From assembly GCA_016789305.1 (NCBI GenBank), contig JAEURJ010000002.1, positions 62,001-126,000 on the forward strand: a stretch of 64,000 bases of DNA, given 5' to 3'. The notes beneath the pieces were generated by a model that did no database searches, had not been told where the DNA came from, and was given only the letters and a program-made list of their open reading frames with translations. Source of the stretch: Anaerolineales bacterium (lineage in GTDB: Bacteria > Chloroflexota > Anaerolineae > Anaerolineales > Villigracilaceae). Position 1 is the stretch's first letter. Each line of letters starts with the position of its first letter. Shown here one piece after another: positions 49,983 to 58,106 of this stretch. A program made the translations under genes and the position numbers.

Positions 49983-50824
49983 GCAGTTTCACCAAACATT
50001 AAACGTTCGAGCAGTGTGCGTTGGAAGAGGATGAAGAGGATGACCACAGGAATGGACATGATGATGGCGAGCGAACCAAGATAACTCCACGGCTGAGCGT
50101 TTCCCGATTGAACCATCGCATAGATCGACATGGCGAGAGTGACCGTATCTGCTTTTTCCACGAAGAGCCAGCCAATGGCAAATTCGGAATATGCCATCAG
50201 AAAAGAGATCAGGCCCGCGACGACAATCGACGGCATTGCCAGAGGCAGCGTAATGTAAAGGAATGTTTTGAAATCGCCGGCACCATCGAGGAATGCAGCC
50301 TCCTCCACTTCCTTGGGAATGGATTGAAATGCGGCTCGCATGTTCCAGATGCAAAACGGCATCCCAAAGGCGGCGTAGACGATCACCAGCGCCATCAAGG
50401 TGGTTCTGATTTTGAGCATGGTGAGGAGAATATACAACGGTGTCATGAACGCGACGGGCGGCAGAAAGGCGGTCAACAGGATGGCGAAGAGACCGAATTG
50501 CCGGCCTGGAAATCGGAAGCGTGCAAAGGCATAAGCGAGACTCATCCCAAGGATGATGGCGATGAATGCTGCGCTCAGCGAAACGGTGAGACTGTTCTTT
50601 AATAGAACTTCAAAATCAACTGATTGATAGGGTTTTTCAAGAACTTGCATGAAGGCGGTGGTTGACCATTCCTTTGGAAAGAAACGAAACTCGGTCGGGC
50701 GGCTTTTGAGGGAACCGTCAAATGCAAGGCGCATGGTGGCCCAAATGGGAAGGATGACAAACAAGCCGATGCAGGCGAGCAGGATTTGTGTGCCCAACTG
50801 ACGAAAAAAGGATATTTTACGCAT
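49979..50824 (-). CDS. Carbohydrate ABC transporter permease (MalG-type)
   Basis: The 281-residue protein has six predicted helices and the permease EAA motif (EVEEAAFLDGAGDFKTFLYITLPLAMPSI near 195-223). It is a MalG-like inner-membrane subunit that would pair with the MalF-like half of the fusion protein encoded upstream. No ATPase or solute-binding gene is adjacent. The start at 50824 overlaps the fusion gene by 8 bp, with GGAG upstream. Confidence 0.88.
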   Translation of the reverse strand: MRKISFFRQLGTQILLACIGLFVILPIWATMRLAFDGSLKSRPTEFRFFPKEWSTTAFMQVLEKPYQSVDFEVLLKNSLTVSLSAAFIAIILGMSLAYAFARFRFPGRQFGLFAILLTAFLPPVAFMTPLYILLTMLKIRTTLMALVIVYAAFGMPFCIWNMRAAFQSIPKEVEEAAFLDGAGDFKTFLYITLPLAMPSIVVAGLISFLMAYSEFAIGWLFVEKADTVTLAMSIYAMVQSGNAQPWSYLGSLAIIMSIPVVILFILFQRTLLERLMFGETA

Positions 50825-52937
50825 ACGTGACTCCTTCATCGGCTTTGCTCCAGCGGTTGAAGAGATAGACAAAGACGATCAGGATCAATACGGTGATGAT
50901 GTTGATCGCTGCGGAAACGGCAAATTGACCGGTGATATCCCAGCCGGTTGGATTGAAAATATTATAGGAAAGCGTGGCAAGGGTGGCATCTCGATAATAA
51001 AAAGTTTGGAAGAGATAGAACTGATTGAAGGCAAAGATCCCGCGCACGATGATGGCTGGCAATAATAATGGAAGCAATAACGGCCAGGTAATGTAACGGA
51101 AAGTTTGTACTGTATCGGCTCCGTCCATCATGGCAGCATCGTACACTTCCTGAGGAATCATCTTCAGACCAGCGCTTGCGGCCAGCATCATGAATGGGAA
51201 TCCGTACCAGATGGCGGGTATCAGGAAGATGACGATCCATAAACTGGATGTGCTTTCCCAGCCATTCAAAAAGCCAAACGGAATATTCGCGCCAAACGAA
51301 CGGACAGCGAGTGCAAGCCAGCCGGTTTCCGGACTGAAAATGTTGAGCCACATTAATACACCGATCATCTCGGGGATGGCCCAGGGAAGAATGAACAAGG
51401 TTTGCCAGAATTTTCCCAATCGAAGTCCGCGCTGCCATAGCAGGAGTGCAACCGAAACACCCAGGAAGCCCTGCAATGAAACGGAGAGGATGGTCCAGAA
51501 GATATCGAAGAATAACGTTCCTCTTCCGCTGACGAAGATAAATACATCAGGGTAGGAGGACAGCCCGACAAAATTAACCCGATTGGGATGTGTGGTGATC
51601 GCCATTTCCGTGGATTCCGCCTGGCCGGTGAGTCCACCCCAAACCGCGTTCCAGATCCCGCCGTTCAGACCGTCGCGAATGGAAGAGGAATTGAAGTCTG
51701 TGGTGGAAACTGCAAATTGGAAGAGGAGCGGAAAGACCGTCAGGAGGGCAAACGCGATCAGGCCCGGTACCAGCCATGGGACGGCGCGGCGCGATTCCTT
51801 TTTCGCGAATACAACTTTATGTGTCTTGCGATCCTTGAACCGGTCCATTGCGCTTTGCCAGGTCTGTTGAATTCCCAGCGATGCAGAGAGCGACAACGGT
51901 ACAGTGAAGATCACGATATATTGCGGCCATTTGGTGGGCCAGAATAATAGGAATAGAAAAGCAAAGCCAAGCCAAAGTACGTAGACGCGTTCTTTTTTCC
52001 ATAACCCAGCCAGCCCCAGAAATGCAAAAACGGTGATAAAAAAATCGGGCGCGATGAAGAATGCATCCTTGCTCCACATGGCGGGCGACATGGTAATCCA
52101 TGCGAAGGGTTGCCAGAATGGATACCCGGCGTTTTGGACTTCCGCCGCGCCGCTGGAATAAGCCGCATGATAGAAAACCGATTCTTTCAACCGTTGAATT
52201 GGATTCGGCCAAAGATACGGATCTGCCGCGAAAAAGATGACCAGCGCTAAAATTCCCCAGAAGATAACTTGCTTGTAAAAATTCCCGAGACCGTTCTGGC
52301 GTTTTGACTCAAGGAACCAATCCGTGAGGATGGCAAAGGCGACTACGCAATATAAATATTTTGATGCGGCGGTCAGACCGAGAAAAATAGCGGAGGCGGC
52401 CAGCCAGCTTGTTTTTGATTTTTGTTTTTTGCTTTGCAAATAAGCCAGCACAGTCACCAGACTCGTCAATGCAGGCAGGGCTTCCAACATGATCTGCGAT
52501 ACGTATTTGATGGTGAACGTATGCAGGCCAAGGGTGAGTCCCGCCAATGGGTCGAGAAAGGCGAGCAGGGCTACGGTTAATAAGCCAAAGACCGCATTTA
52601 AAGTCCGCGCGGGTTTGACAAGATCAACCGGTAGATTTTTATTCGGCTGGGCGGTGGTGGGCGCGTCTGGTGTCAGCTCTTCTTCGGGAGCAGATAACAA
52701 ACTGAATCCCATTAGAATCTTCGCGAGCGGTGGGTGTTCGGGTCGATAGTTTGCCTCTTGAAAGCCGAGCCAGTTCGAGGCACGGATCAGATGCGTGTAC
52801 TCCTGACTGGCGCGCAGATAATCATCTTCATCGTAATCAATGGGAAGCTTATCCACAGCATGAGCACGGGCGATCCACGCGATGGTGATGACGAATAGGA
52901 TTGCTAGTATCCGTAATGAGATTTGAAGGCGTTTCAT
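50817..52937 (-). CDS. Fusion of GT-C glycosyltransferase and MalF-type permease
   Basis: The 706-residue protein has two parts. Residues about 1-390 look like an ArnT/PMT-type GT-C polytopic transferase: an acidic first loop (YDEDDYLRAS), HPPLAKIL, and about ten helices, with WPNPIQRLKES near 228-238. Residues about 400-706 are a MalF-like ABC permease with six helices and the EAA motif (EVYDAAMMDGADTVQTFRYITWPLLLPL near 608-635). The reading frame is continuous through the junction (about 375-400). A TATAAT lies 6 nt before the ATG. The pairing with the downstream MalG-like gene suggests both parts are used together; the biochemistry is unknown. Confidence 0.85.
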   Translation of the reverse strand: MKRLQISLRILAILFVITIAWIARAHAVDKLPIDYDEDDYLRASQEYTHLIRASNWLGFQEANYRPEHPPLAKILMGFSLLSAPEEELTPDAPTTAQPNKNLPVDLVKPARTLNAVFGLLTVALLAFLDPLAGLTLGLHTFTIKYVSQIMLEALPALTSLVTVLAYLQSKKQKSKTSWLAASAIFLGLTAASKYLYCVVAFAILTDWFLESKRQNGLGNFYKQVIFWGILALVIFFAADPYLWPNPIQRLKESVFYHAAYSSGAAEVQNAGYPFWQPFAWITMSPAMWSKDAFFIAPDFFITVFAFLGLAGLWKKERVYVLWLGFAFLFLLFWPTKWPQYIVIFTVPLSLSASLGIQQTWQSAMDRFKDRKTHKVVFAKKESRRAVPWLVPGLIAFALLTVFPLLFQFAVSTTDFNSSSIRDGLNGGIWNAVWGGLTGQAESTEMAITTHPNRVNFVGLSSYPDVFIFVSGRGTLFFDIFWTILSVSLQGFLGVSVALLLWQRGLRLGKFWQTLFILPWAIPEMIGVLMWLNIFSPETGWLALAVRSFGANIPFGFLNGWESTSSLWIVIFLIPAIWYGFPFMMLAASAGLKMIPQEVYDAAMMDGADTVQTFRYITWPLLLPLLLPAIIVRGIFAFNQFYLFQTFYYRDATLATLSYNIFNPTGWDITGQFAVSAAINIITVLILIVFVYLFNRWSKADEGVTYA

Positions 52938-52943
52938 AATTTC

Positions 52944-52949
52944 ATTATA
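52944..52949 (-). promoter_or_regulatory. Leaderless -10 box of the fusion gene
   Basis: On the minus strand TATAAT (52944-52949) is followed by GAAATT and then the ATG at 52937, a gap of 6 nt. Confidence 0.6.
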
Positions 52950-53882
52950 TTATTTGATGGCAAGCAGGGATAGATACTCGAAGACAATGTTCGAGGCGAG
53001 GATGGCTGTAATATCAGCATGATCGAAGGGCGGGGAAACTTCCACAAGGTCGAAGCCGATCAAGTTGAGGCCGTGCAATCCGCGGATGAGTTGAAGCAGC
53101 TGATAGCTGGTGAGACCGCCGACTTCCGGCGTGCCGGTGCCAGGGGCAAAGGCAGGGTCCGCTGAGTCGATATCCACAGTGACGTAGACCGGACCTTTCA
53201 TGCGTTCGTGAACTTCCTTGAGAATTTCCTTCACGCCTTTTTCCATCACTTCGTGAATCGTAACGGTACGAGCGCCGAGCGCTTTTGCATCGGCATAATC
53301 ATTCTCGCCGCTAAGCGGACCGCGAATGCCGATCTGCATATATTCATCTTTGCGGATCAAGCCTTCCTGCAAGGCATGACGGAATGGAGTGCCGTGGCTG
53401 TAAGGAACAGCATCGAATTCAGCTTCCCATGTGTCGATGTGGGCGTCAATATGGACGAGGGAAACGGGTCCGTGTTTTTTTGCGTGAGCGCGCAATAGAG
53501 GCAGGGCAATCGAATGGTCACCGCCAAGCGTGATGAGTTTTGTGCCGGTTTCAATGATTTCACCGGCCATTTTTGTAATGGCAGTCATCGTGTGTTCGAT
53601 GGACGTGGGGATGACAGATACATCTCCATAATCGACCACGTTGAGTTTTTTCAACGGTGTGACATTAAGTGTGGAGTTGTGCCCCCAAAGCAAAAGTGAC
53701 ATTTCGCGGATCTTTCGCGGGCCGAAACGGGTTCCGCTGCGATAGGAGACGGCGCTGTCATAAGGAACGCCCATGATGGCTGCGTCCACGCCTTTGAGCT
53801 CGCGTGAAACGGGTAAGCGCATAAAAGAGGGAATGCCCATGAAAGGCTGCAAGCCTGCGCCGAAAGCTGGATTATCGTTCAT
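52950..53882 (-). CDS. Agmatinase/ureohydrolase family enzyme
   Basis: The 310-residue protein is a binuclear-manganese ureohydrolase. The metal-binding motifs are GGDHSIALP, DAHIDTW, and DIDSADPAFAPGTGTPEVGG. It would split a guanidino compound (agmatine, guanidinobutyrate or another) into urea and amine; the sequence does not set the substrate. The start at 53882 has GGAG six bases before it, so an ATG four codons upstream is less likely. Confidence 0.9.
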   Translation of the reverse strand: MNDNPAFGAGLQPFMGIPSFMRLPVSRELKGVDAAIMGVPYDSAVSYRSGTRFGPRKIREMSLLLWGHNSTLNVTPLKKLNVVDYGDVSVIPTSIEHTMTAITKMAGEIIETGTKLITLGGDHSIALPLLRAHAKKHGPVSLVHIDAHIDTWEAEFDAVPYSHGTPFRHALQEGLIRKDEYMQIGIRGPLSGENDYADAKALGARTVTIHEVMEKGVKEILKEVHERMKGPVYVTVDIDSADPAFAPGTGTPEVGGLTSYQLLQLIRGLHGLNLIGFDLVEVSPPFDHADITAILASNIVFEYLSLLAIK

Positions 53883-53907
53883 GTTGTTCTCCATTGACTT
53901 AAAAAAT

Positions 53908-53979
53908 CAGCCACAGAGATCACCGGGATAAAAGAGAATAATCTGAAAGTCTCTGCGTCCTCAGTGCGCTCTGTGGCTG
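53908..53979. repeat. Palindromic repeat with CAGCCACAGAG ends
   Basis: CAGCCACAGAG (53908-53918) and CTCTGTGGCTG (53969-53979) are inverted repeats in the gap before prfA's end. The interior shows more degenerate inverted repeats. Confidence 0.6.
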
Positions 53980-53996
53980 GGATTTGAAAAATAATT

Positions 53997-55076
53997 TTAT
54001 TCGTCGTCGTCATCCACACCGGTGGCGGCGAGACGATCTGTTTGATCTTTTGTGGAGAGTTCGTCGATGAATTGATCGATGGCGCCATCCATGACCACGG
54101 GCAGGTTGTAACTTGAATATCCCACCCGATGATCCGTGACACGGCTTTGGGGATAGTTATACGTGCGGATCTTTTCGGAGCGTTCGCCTGTGCCAACTTG
54201 CGAACGACGATCTGCTTCCAACTCAGCCTGTCGTTTGGCCAGTTCGATGTCGTACAAGCGCGCGCGCAAAATGCTCAATGCGCGCAATTTATTTTGCAGC
54301 TGTGAGCGCTCGTCCTGACAGGTAACGATCATCCCGGTGGGGATGTGATACAAGCGTACAGCCGTGGAGTTCTTCTGCACGTTTTGTCCGCCTGCGCCGG
54401 AGGAACGATACACTTCAATTTTGATATCGGATTCGGGGATGTCTACTTCCACGTCATCCACTTCAGCAAGCACAGTAACTGTAGCTGTAGAAGTATGAAT
54501 GCGTCCCTGCGCTTCGGTGGCGGGTACACGCTGGACGCGATGCACACCGGATTCGTATTTCAACCTTGAATATGCACCCTTGCCTTTGACCTCGAAGATC
54601 ACTTCCTTGTAGCCGCCGATGCCAATGGAACTTTCCGACATGACTTCCGCTTTCCATTTTTTGTCATCGGCATAGCGTGTATACATACGGAACAAATCCG
54701 CGGCAAAAATAGCGGCTTCATCACCGCCGGCACCTGCGCGAATTTCAACGATCACGTTTTTATCGTCACGCGGGTCCTTCGGAACCAGCATTCCCTTGAT
54801 CTCTTTTTCGAGGGCCTCGATTTTCGGGGTCAGTTCTTCGACATCAGCTTTGGCAAGGGAGATCATCTCCGCATCGTTTTCCGACGTGATGAGCGATCTT
54901 GCCTCCTCAAGGCTTTTCATTGCCTGGCGGTACTCACGCGACTTCTTGTAGAGCGGTTCAAGGTCCACGCGCTCTTTGTTGATCTCCGCGGCGCGTTGAT
55001 AGTTACTGCCTACTTCCAGCAGTTCGGCTCCAAGTTGTTCAAATCTTTCTTCAATGGCTTGTAGTTTGTCGAGCAT
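53997..55076 (-). CDS. prfA: Peptide chain release factor 1
   Basis: The 359-residue release factor recognises UAA and UAG. The GGQ motif is in SGAGGQNVQKNST (about 230) and the RF1-type P-A-T tripeptide is in HRVQRVPATEAQGRIH (about 187). The C-terminal YNYPQSRVTDHRVG motif is also RF1-like. It normally stands next to prmC; here three genes lie between. Its promoter region includes TATAAT at 55152-55157 on the minus strand (GGTGGTATAAT). Confidence 0.96.
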   Translation of the reverse strand: MLDKLQAIEERFEQLGAELLEVGSNYQRAAEINKERVDLEPLYKKSREYRQAMKSLEEARSLITSENDAEMISLAKADVEELTPKIEALEKEIKGMLVPKDPRDDKNVIVEIRAGAGGDEAAIFAADLFRMYTRYADDKKWKAEVMSESSIGIGGYKEVIFEVKGKGAYSRLKYESGVHRVQRVPATEAQGRIHTSTATVTVLAEVDDVEVDIPESDIKIEVYRSSGAGGQNVQKNSTAVRLYHIPTGMIVTCQDERSQLQNKLRALSILRARLYDIELAKRQAELEADRRSQVGTGERSEKIRTYNYPQSRVTDHRVGYSSYNLPVVMDGAIDQFIDELSTKDQTDRLAATGVDDDDE

Positions 55077-55193
55077 GGAACATCCTTATATCAATGCAAA
55101 AGCAGTGACATTGTAGCGAAATAAAGCGCGGCAAGCGGCCGCGCGGACGAAATTATACCACCCGTATTTGGGCGGTACGTTGGAGAGAGAAAG

Positions 55194-55334
55194 CTAGAAG
55201 TTTCCGATGGCCGAGAGCACCATTGAGGCGATTAAGATCACCGCGAACAGGGCAAATATAATCTGCGCCGCTCTTTGCTGTGGGGTGGTGCTGATTTTTG
55301 TTTGTTTTTTGTTCTTTGAATTCTTGATGGTCAT
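55194..55334 (-). CDS. 46-residue membrane peptide
   Basis: The short frame encodes 46 residues. A Lys/Asn/Gln-rich start (MTIKNSKNKKQTK) is followed by one strongly hydrophobic helix (RAAQIIFALFAVILIASMVLSAI) and ends GNF. The frame starts 11 bp after the stop codon of the receiver gene, so it is the probable last gene of the uvrC unit. It has no recognised family and its ribosome site is weak. Confidence 0.6.
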   Translation of the reverse strand: MTIKNSKNKKQTKISTTPQQRAAQIIFALFAVILIASMVLSAIGNF

Positions 55335-55345
55335 TATATTTCTCG

Positions 55346-55723
55346 CTAGGTGATGTGTTTATAAAAGGCCTGTGCCATGACTTTTTCCAACTCTTCCAGG
55401 GTGACGGGTTTCATTACGTATCCATCCGCACCGATCTGCATGGCGCGGTCCACGGTCACATCGGCGGCTTCGGAGGAAAGCATGATCACGGGCAGGTTCT
55501 TCCATTCCTTGCGGCGACGGATGAATTCAAGCAGGTCCAACCCGGTCACTTCCGGCATGTTGATATCGAGGATCATCAGATCCGGTGGTGGTCCGGCCAA
55601 TAGTGCCTGGGCGCCAACGCGTGCGTTGATAAAATGCTTCGATGTGCAGTCCAGCAGTTTCAACATTAATGAAACCGCCCTGCCCATCTCCTCGTCGTCG
55701 TCCACGATCCATACTGTTTTCAT
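55346..55723 (-). CDS. Single-domain response regulator
   Basis: The 125-residue receiver has the acidic pocket at VDDDEEM, the phosphoacceptor D53 in LMILDINMPEVTG, and the lysine in YVMKPVTLEELEKV. Its ATG overlaps the uvrC stop codon (ATGA), which makes it part of the uvrC transcript. The output partner and kinase are not nearby. Confidence 0.9.
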   Translation of the reverse strand: MKTVWIVDDDEEMGRAVSLMLKLLDCTSKHFINARVGAQALLAGPPPDLMILDINMPEVTGLDLLEFIRRRKEWKNLPVIMLSSEAADVTVDRAMQIGADGYVMKPVTLEELEKVMAQAFYKHIT

Positions 55724-57591
55724 TCCAGGTTTGCCTTGATGCTTTCTGCCGCATTTTCGTTCATGCCTTTCACGGCTTTCAATTCTTCGATGCTTGCTTC
55801 TTTAATCTTATCCATAGAACCGAAATGTTTCAAGAGTGCTTTTCGGCGGGTGGGGCCAATGCCCGGGATGGAATCCAGCTGGGATGCCAGACCCTGTTTC
55901 GAGCGGCGGGCGCGATGCGCTGTGATCCCGTAGCGATGCGCTTCGTCGCGAATCCGCTGCACGAGGTAAAGTCCCTGCGAATGTCGCGGTAATAACAACG
56001 GTTCGCTTTTGTGCGGGAAGAAAATTTCCTCCTCCTGCTTTGCGAGACCCACAACTGGGACCTTATCAAACAACTCAAATTGTTCAAGGACTTTAACAAC
56101 GCGGCCGAGTTGACCTTTACCGCCGTCGATGATGATGAGGTCTGGCAGGAATGAAAAAGACGCATCCGGCTTGGACCCCGGACCTGATTCGGTTTCCTGC
56201 GAGCCTTTCCACCTTCGAAATCTACGCGTCAGCATTTCCTCCATCGATGCAAAATCATCCGGCGCGCCAATGCTGGTGCTATCGATATTGAATTTGCGAT
56301 ACAAATTTTTTGCAGGCACACCCTGCTCAAAGACGATCATCGCACCAACGGTCGCCACACCTTGTGTGTGGCTTACATCATAGCATTCAATGCGATTTGG
56401 CGGGGTGGGTAGGTTGAGCGCGGTTTGCAGCTCTGCAAGCGATTGCTCCTGTTTGTGCGCATTTGCCTGCCATTGCGCGCGCAGCGCCTGCAAAGTTTCC
56501 GTCGCGTTTTCGGCAGCCATCTTTACGAGATCATGAGGTTGACCATCCTTTGGCACGAGGAATTCCACTTTTTCCCCGCCGCGTTTGGAGCGCAGCCATT
56601 GTCCAATGATATTGGCTTCTTCGATCTCCTCGGGCATCATCACTTGCTGCGGAATATTGGCAGCCTCCGTGTAAAACTGCTTGACGAATTCCGACATGAC
56701 TTCGGTATCAGCCGTATCTTCCGTGCCTTCGAGGATGAAGTATTCACGACCGATCAACTTTCCGCCGCGAATAAAGAATATCTGCACACAGGCTTCGCCG
56801 TCCTGCCGCGCCATGGCAAGCACGTCTGAATCTTTGTAGTCAGTGGCAAAGATAATCTTTTGCCGCTCCATAATGGACTGCACCGCTTTGAGTTGATCGC
56901 GCAGAGCGGCCGCTTTTTCAAAACGCATTTCCTCGGAGGCCTTTGCCATTTCATTTTGCAGGCGCGAAACGATCTCTTCACTGTGACCGCTGAGAAACGT
57001 CATGAAGTCGGAGATCATCTGGCGGTAGCCTTCTTGATTGATCGCGCCAATACAGGGAGCATTGCATAATTTGATATCGTAATACAGGCAGGCGCGCTTG
57101 TCGTTGCCGGTGATCTCGCGGTCACAGGTCAGGTAGGGAAAAATATGGCGAAGCACATCCAGCGTTTGATACACCGCCCATGCCGAAGTGTATGGGCCGA
57201 AATAGCGTGAACCATCCTCTGTCATCTGGCGGGTGACTGTTACATGCGGAAAGGGTTCATTCCAATGGACTTTGATATACGGATAGCGTTTATCATCCTT
57301 CAGGCGGATGTTGTATTTTGGTCGATGTTTCTTGATCAAGTTCATCTCGAGGATGAGCGCTTCAAGTTCGGACCCAACCACGATCCATTCCAGATCGGCA
57401 ATATTCTGTACGAGGCGACGAGTCTTTTCATCATGGCTTGAATCCGCGTGGAAATAGGAACGCACGCGGTTCTTCAAGTTGATGGCCTTGCCCACATAAA
57501 TGATCGTCCCCTCTGCGTTTTTCATGATGTAGCAGCCGGGTTTGGTGGGGAGCGTGGCAAGAATGCCTTGCAGTTTCTCGGAGATTTCCAT
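55720..57591 (-). CDS. uvrC: UvrABC system protein C
   Basis: The 623-residue excinuclease subunit nicks DNA on both sides of a UvrB-marked lesion. It has the N-terminal GIY-YIG nuclease domain (PTKPGCYIMKNAEGTIIYVGKA, about 14-35), the UVR motif (about 200-235), the RNase H-like C-terminal nuclease (CYDVSHTQG near 400) and a helix-hairpin-helix tail (about 570-620). The start at 57591 was chosen because an extended -10 (TGC-TAAAAT) lies 7 nt upstream, so this too looks leaderless. Confidence 0.96.
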   Translation of the reverse strand: MEISEKLQGILATLPTKPGCYIMKNAEGTIIYVGKAINLKNRVRSYFHADSSHDEKTRRLVQNIADLEWIVVGSELEALILEMNLIKKHRPKYNIRLKDDKRYPYIKVHWNEPFPHVTVTRQMTEDGSRYFGPYTSAWAVYQTLDVLRHIFPYLTCDREITGNDKRACLYYDIKLCNAPCIGAINQEGYRQMISDFMTFLSGHSEEIVSRLQNEMAKASEEMRFEKAAALRDQLKAVQSIMERQKIIFATDYKDSDVLAMARQDGEACVQIFFIRGGKLIGREYFILEGTEDTADTEVMSEFVKQFYTEAANIPQQVMMPEEIEEANIIGQWLRSKRGGEKVEFLVPKDGQPHDLVKMAAENATETLQALRAQWQANAHKQEQSLAELQTALNLPTPPNRIECYDVSHTQGVATVGAMIVFEQGVPAKNLYRKFNIDSTSIGAPDDFASMEEMLTRRFRRWKGSQETESGPGSKPDASFSFLPDLIIIDGGKGQLGRVVKVLEQFELFDKVPVVGLAKQEEEIFFPHKSEPLLLPRHSQGLYLVQRIRDEAHRYGITAHRARRSKQGLASQLDSIPGIGPTRRKALLKHFGSMDKIKEASIEELKAVKGMNENAAESIKANLE

Positions 57592-57598
57592 GTGTGCT

Positions 57599-57604
57599 AT
57601 TTTA
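57599..57604 (-). promoter_or_regulatory. Leaderless extended -10 of uvrC
   Basis: On the minus strand the sequence reads TGCTAAAATAGCACACATG, with TGC-TAAAAT and a 7-nt gap to the ATG. Confidence 0.6.
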
Positions 57605-57730
57605 GCATGAGCCAGATTCATTCTTTCGGTTTGGTTGTAATTCAAATATCATATTGTTTTAAGTGAAAATAACGTAAAATGGGTGAGCACTTATAAAGTT
57701 CTGAATACACAATCCAAAGGAGAATGTAGT

Positions 57731-58045
57731 ATGGAATCAAATACACCCGTTATGCCCCCGTCGCCGGCGCCTGCCTCCGGTGGAAATGAAAAGATCATGG
57801 CCATTGCCTCCCTTGTCTTGGGCGTGATCAATTTATGTGCCTGGTTTTTGCCCATCTGCGGGATTCCGCTTTCCCTGATTGGCCTTGTCCTCGGGTTTTT
57901 TGGAATGAAAGATCAATCCCAGAAGACGTTGGCAATTATCGGAATGGCACTTTGCGCCCTTGGTTTGTTGTTGGGCTGCGGTAATGCGGCATTCGGCGCC
58001 TACTTGGGAGTCACCGGTAACGGCTTTCAATTTCCCACCCAGTAA
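57731..58045 (+). CDS. DUF4190-like membrane protein
   Basis: The 104-residue protein has an N-terminal Pro/Ser stretch and two membrane helices (about 27-52 and 65-88) separated by a GFFGMKDQSQKT loop, as in DUF4190-type proteins. AAGGAG precedes the ATG at 57731. Function is unknown. A long upstream frame (start near 57683) was rejected. Confidence 0.75.
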   Translation: MESNTPVMPPSPAPASGGNEKIMAIASLVLGVINLCAWFLPICGIPLSLIGLVLGFFGMKDQSQKTLAIIGMALCALGLLLGCGNAAFGAYLGVTGNGFQFPTQ

Positions 58046-58063
58046 TTTTGGAATGACAGACAA

Positions 58064-58098
58064 AAAAACTCCAGCGAATTCGCTGGAGTTTTTTTGTC
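58064..58098. terminator. Bidirectional terminator
   Basis: CTCCAGCGAATTCGCTGGAG is a perfect palindrome flanked by AAAAAAA and TTTTTTT, between the convergent DUF4190-like gene and the kinase gene. Confidence 0.9.
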
Positions 58099-58106
58099 TT
58101 GCAGAT

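Noticed and set aside
50021..50602. Plus-strand 193-residue frame opposite the permease gene
   Set aside because: It is rich in Glu, Arg and His as expected from the antisense of membrane codons.
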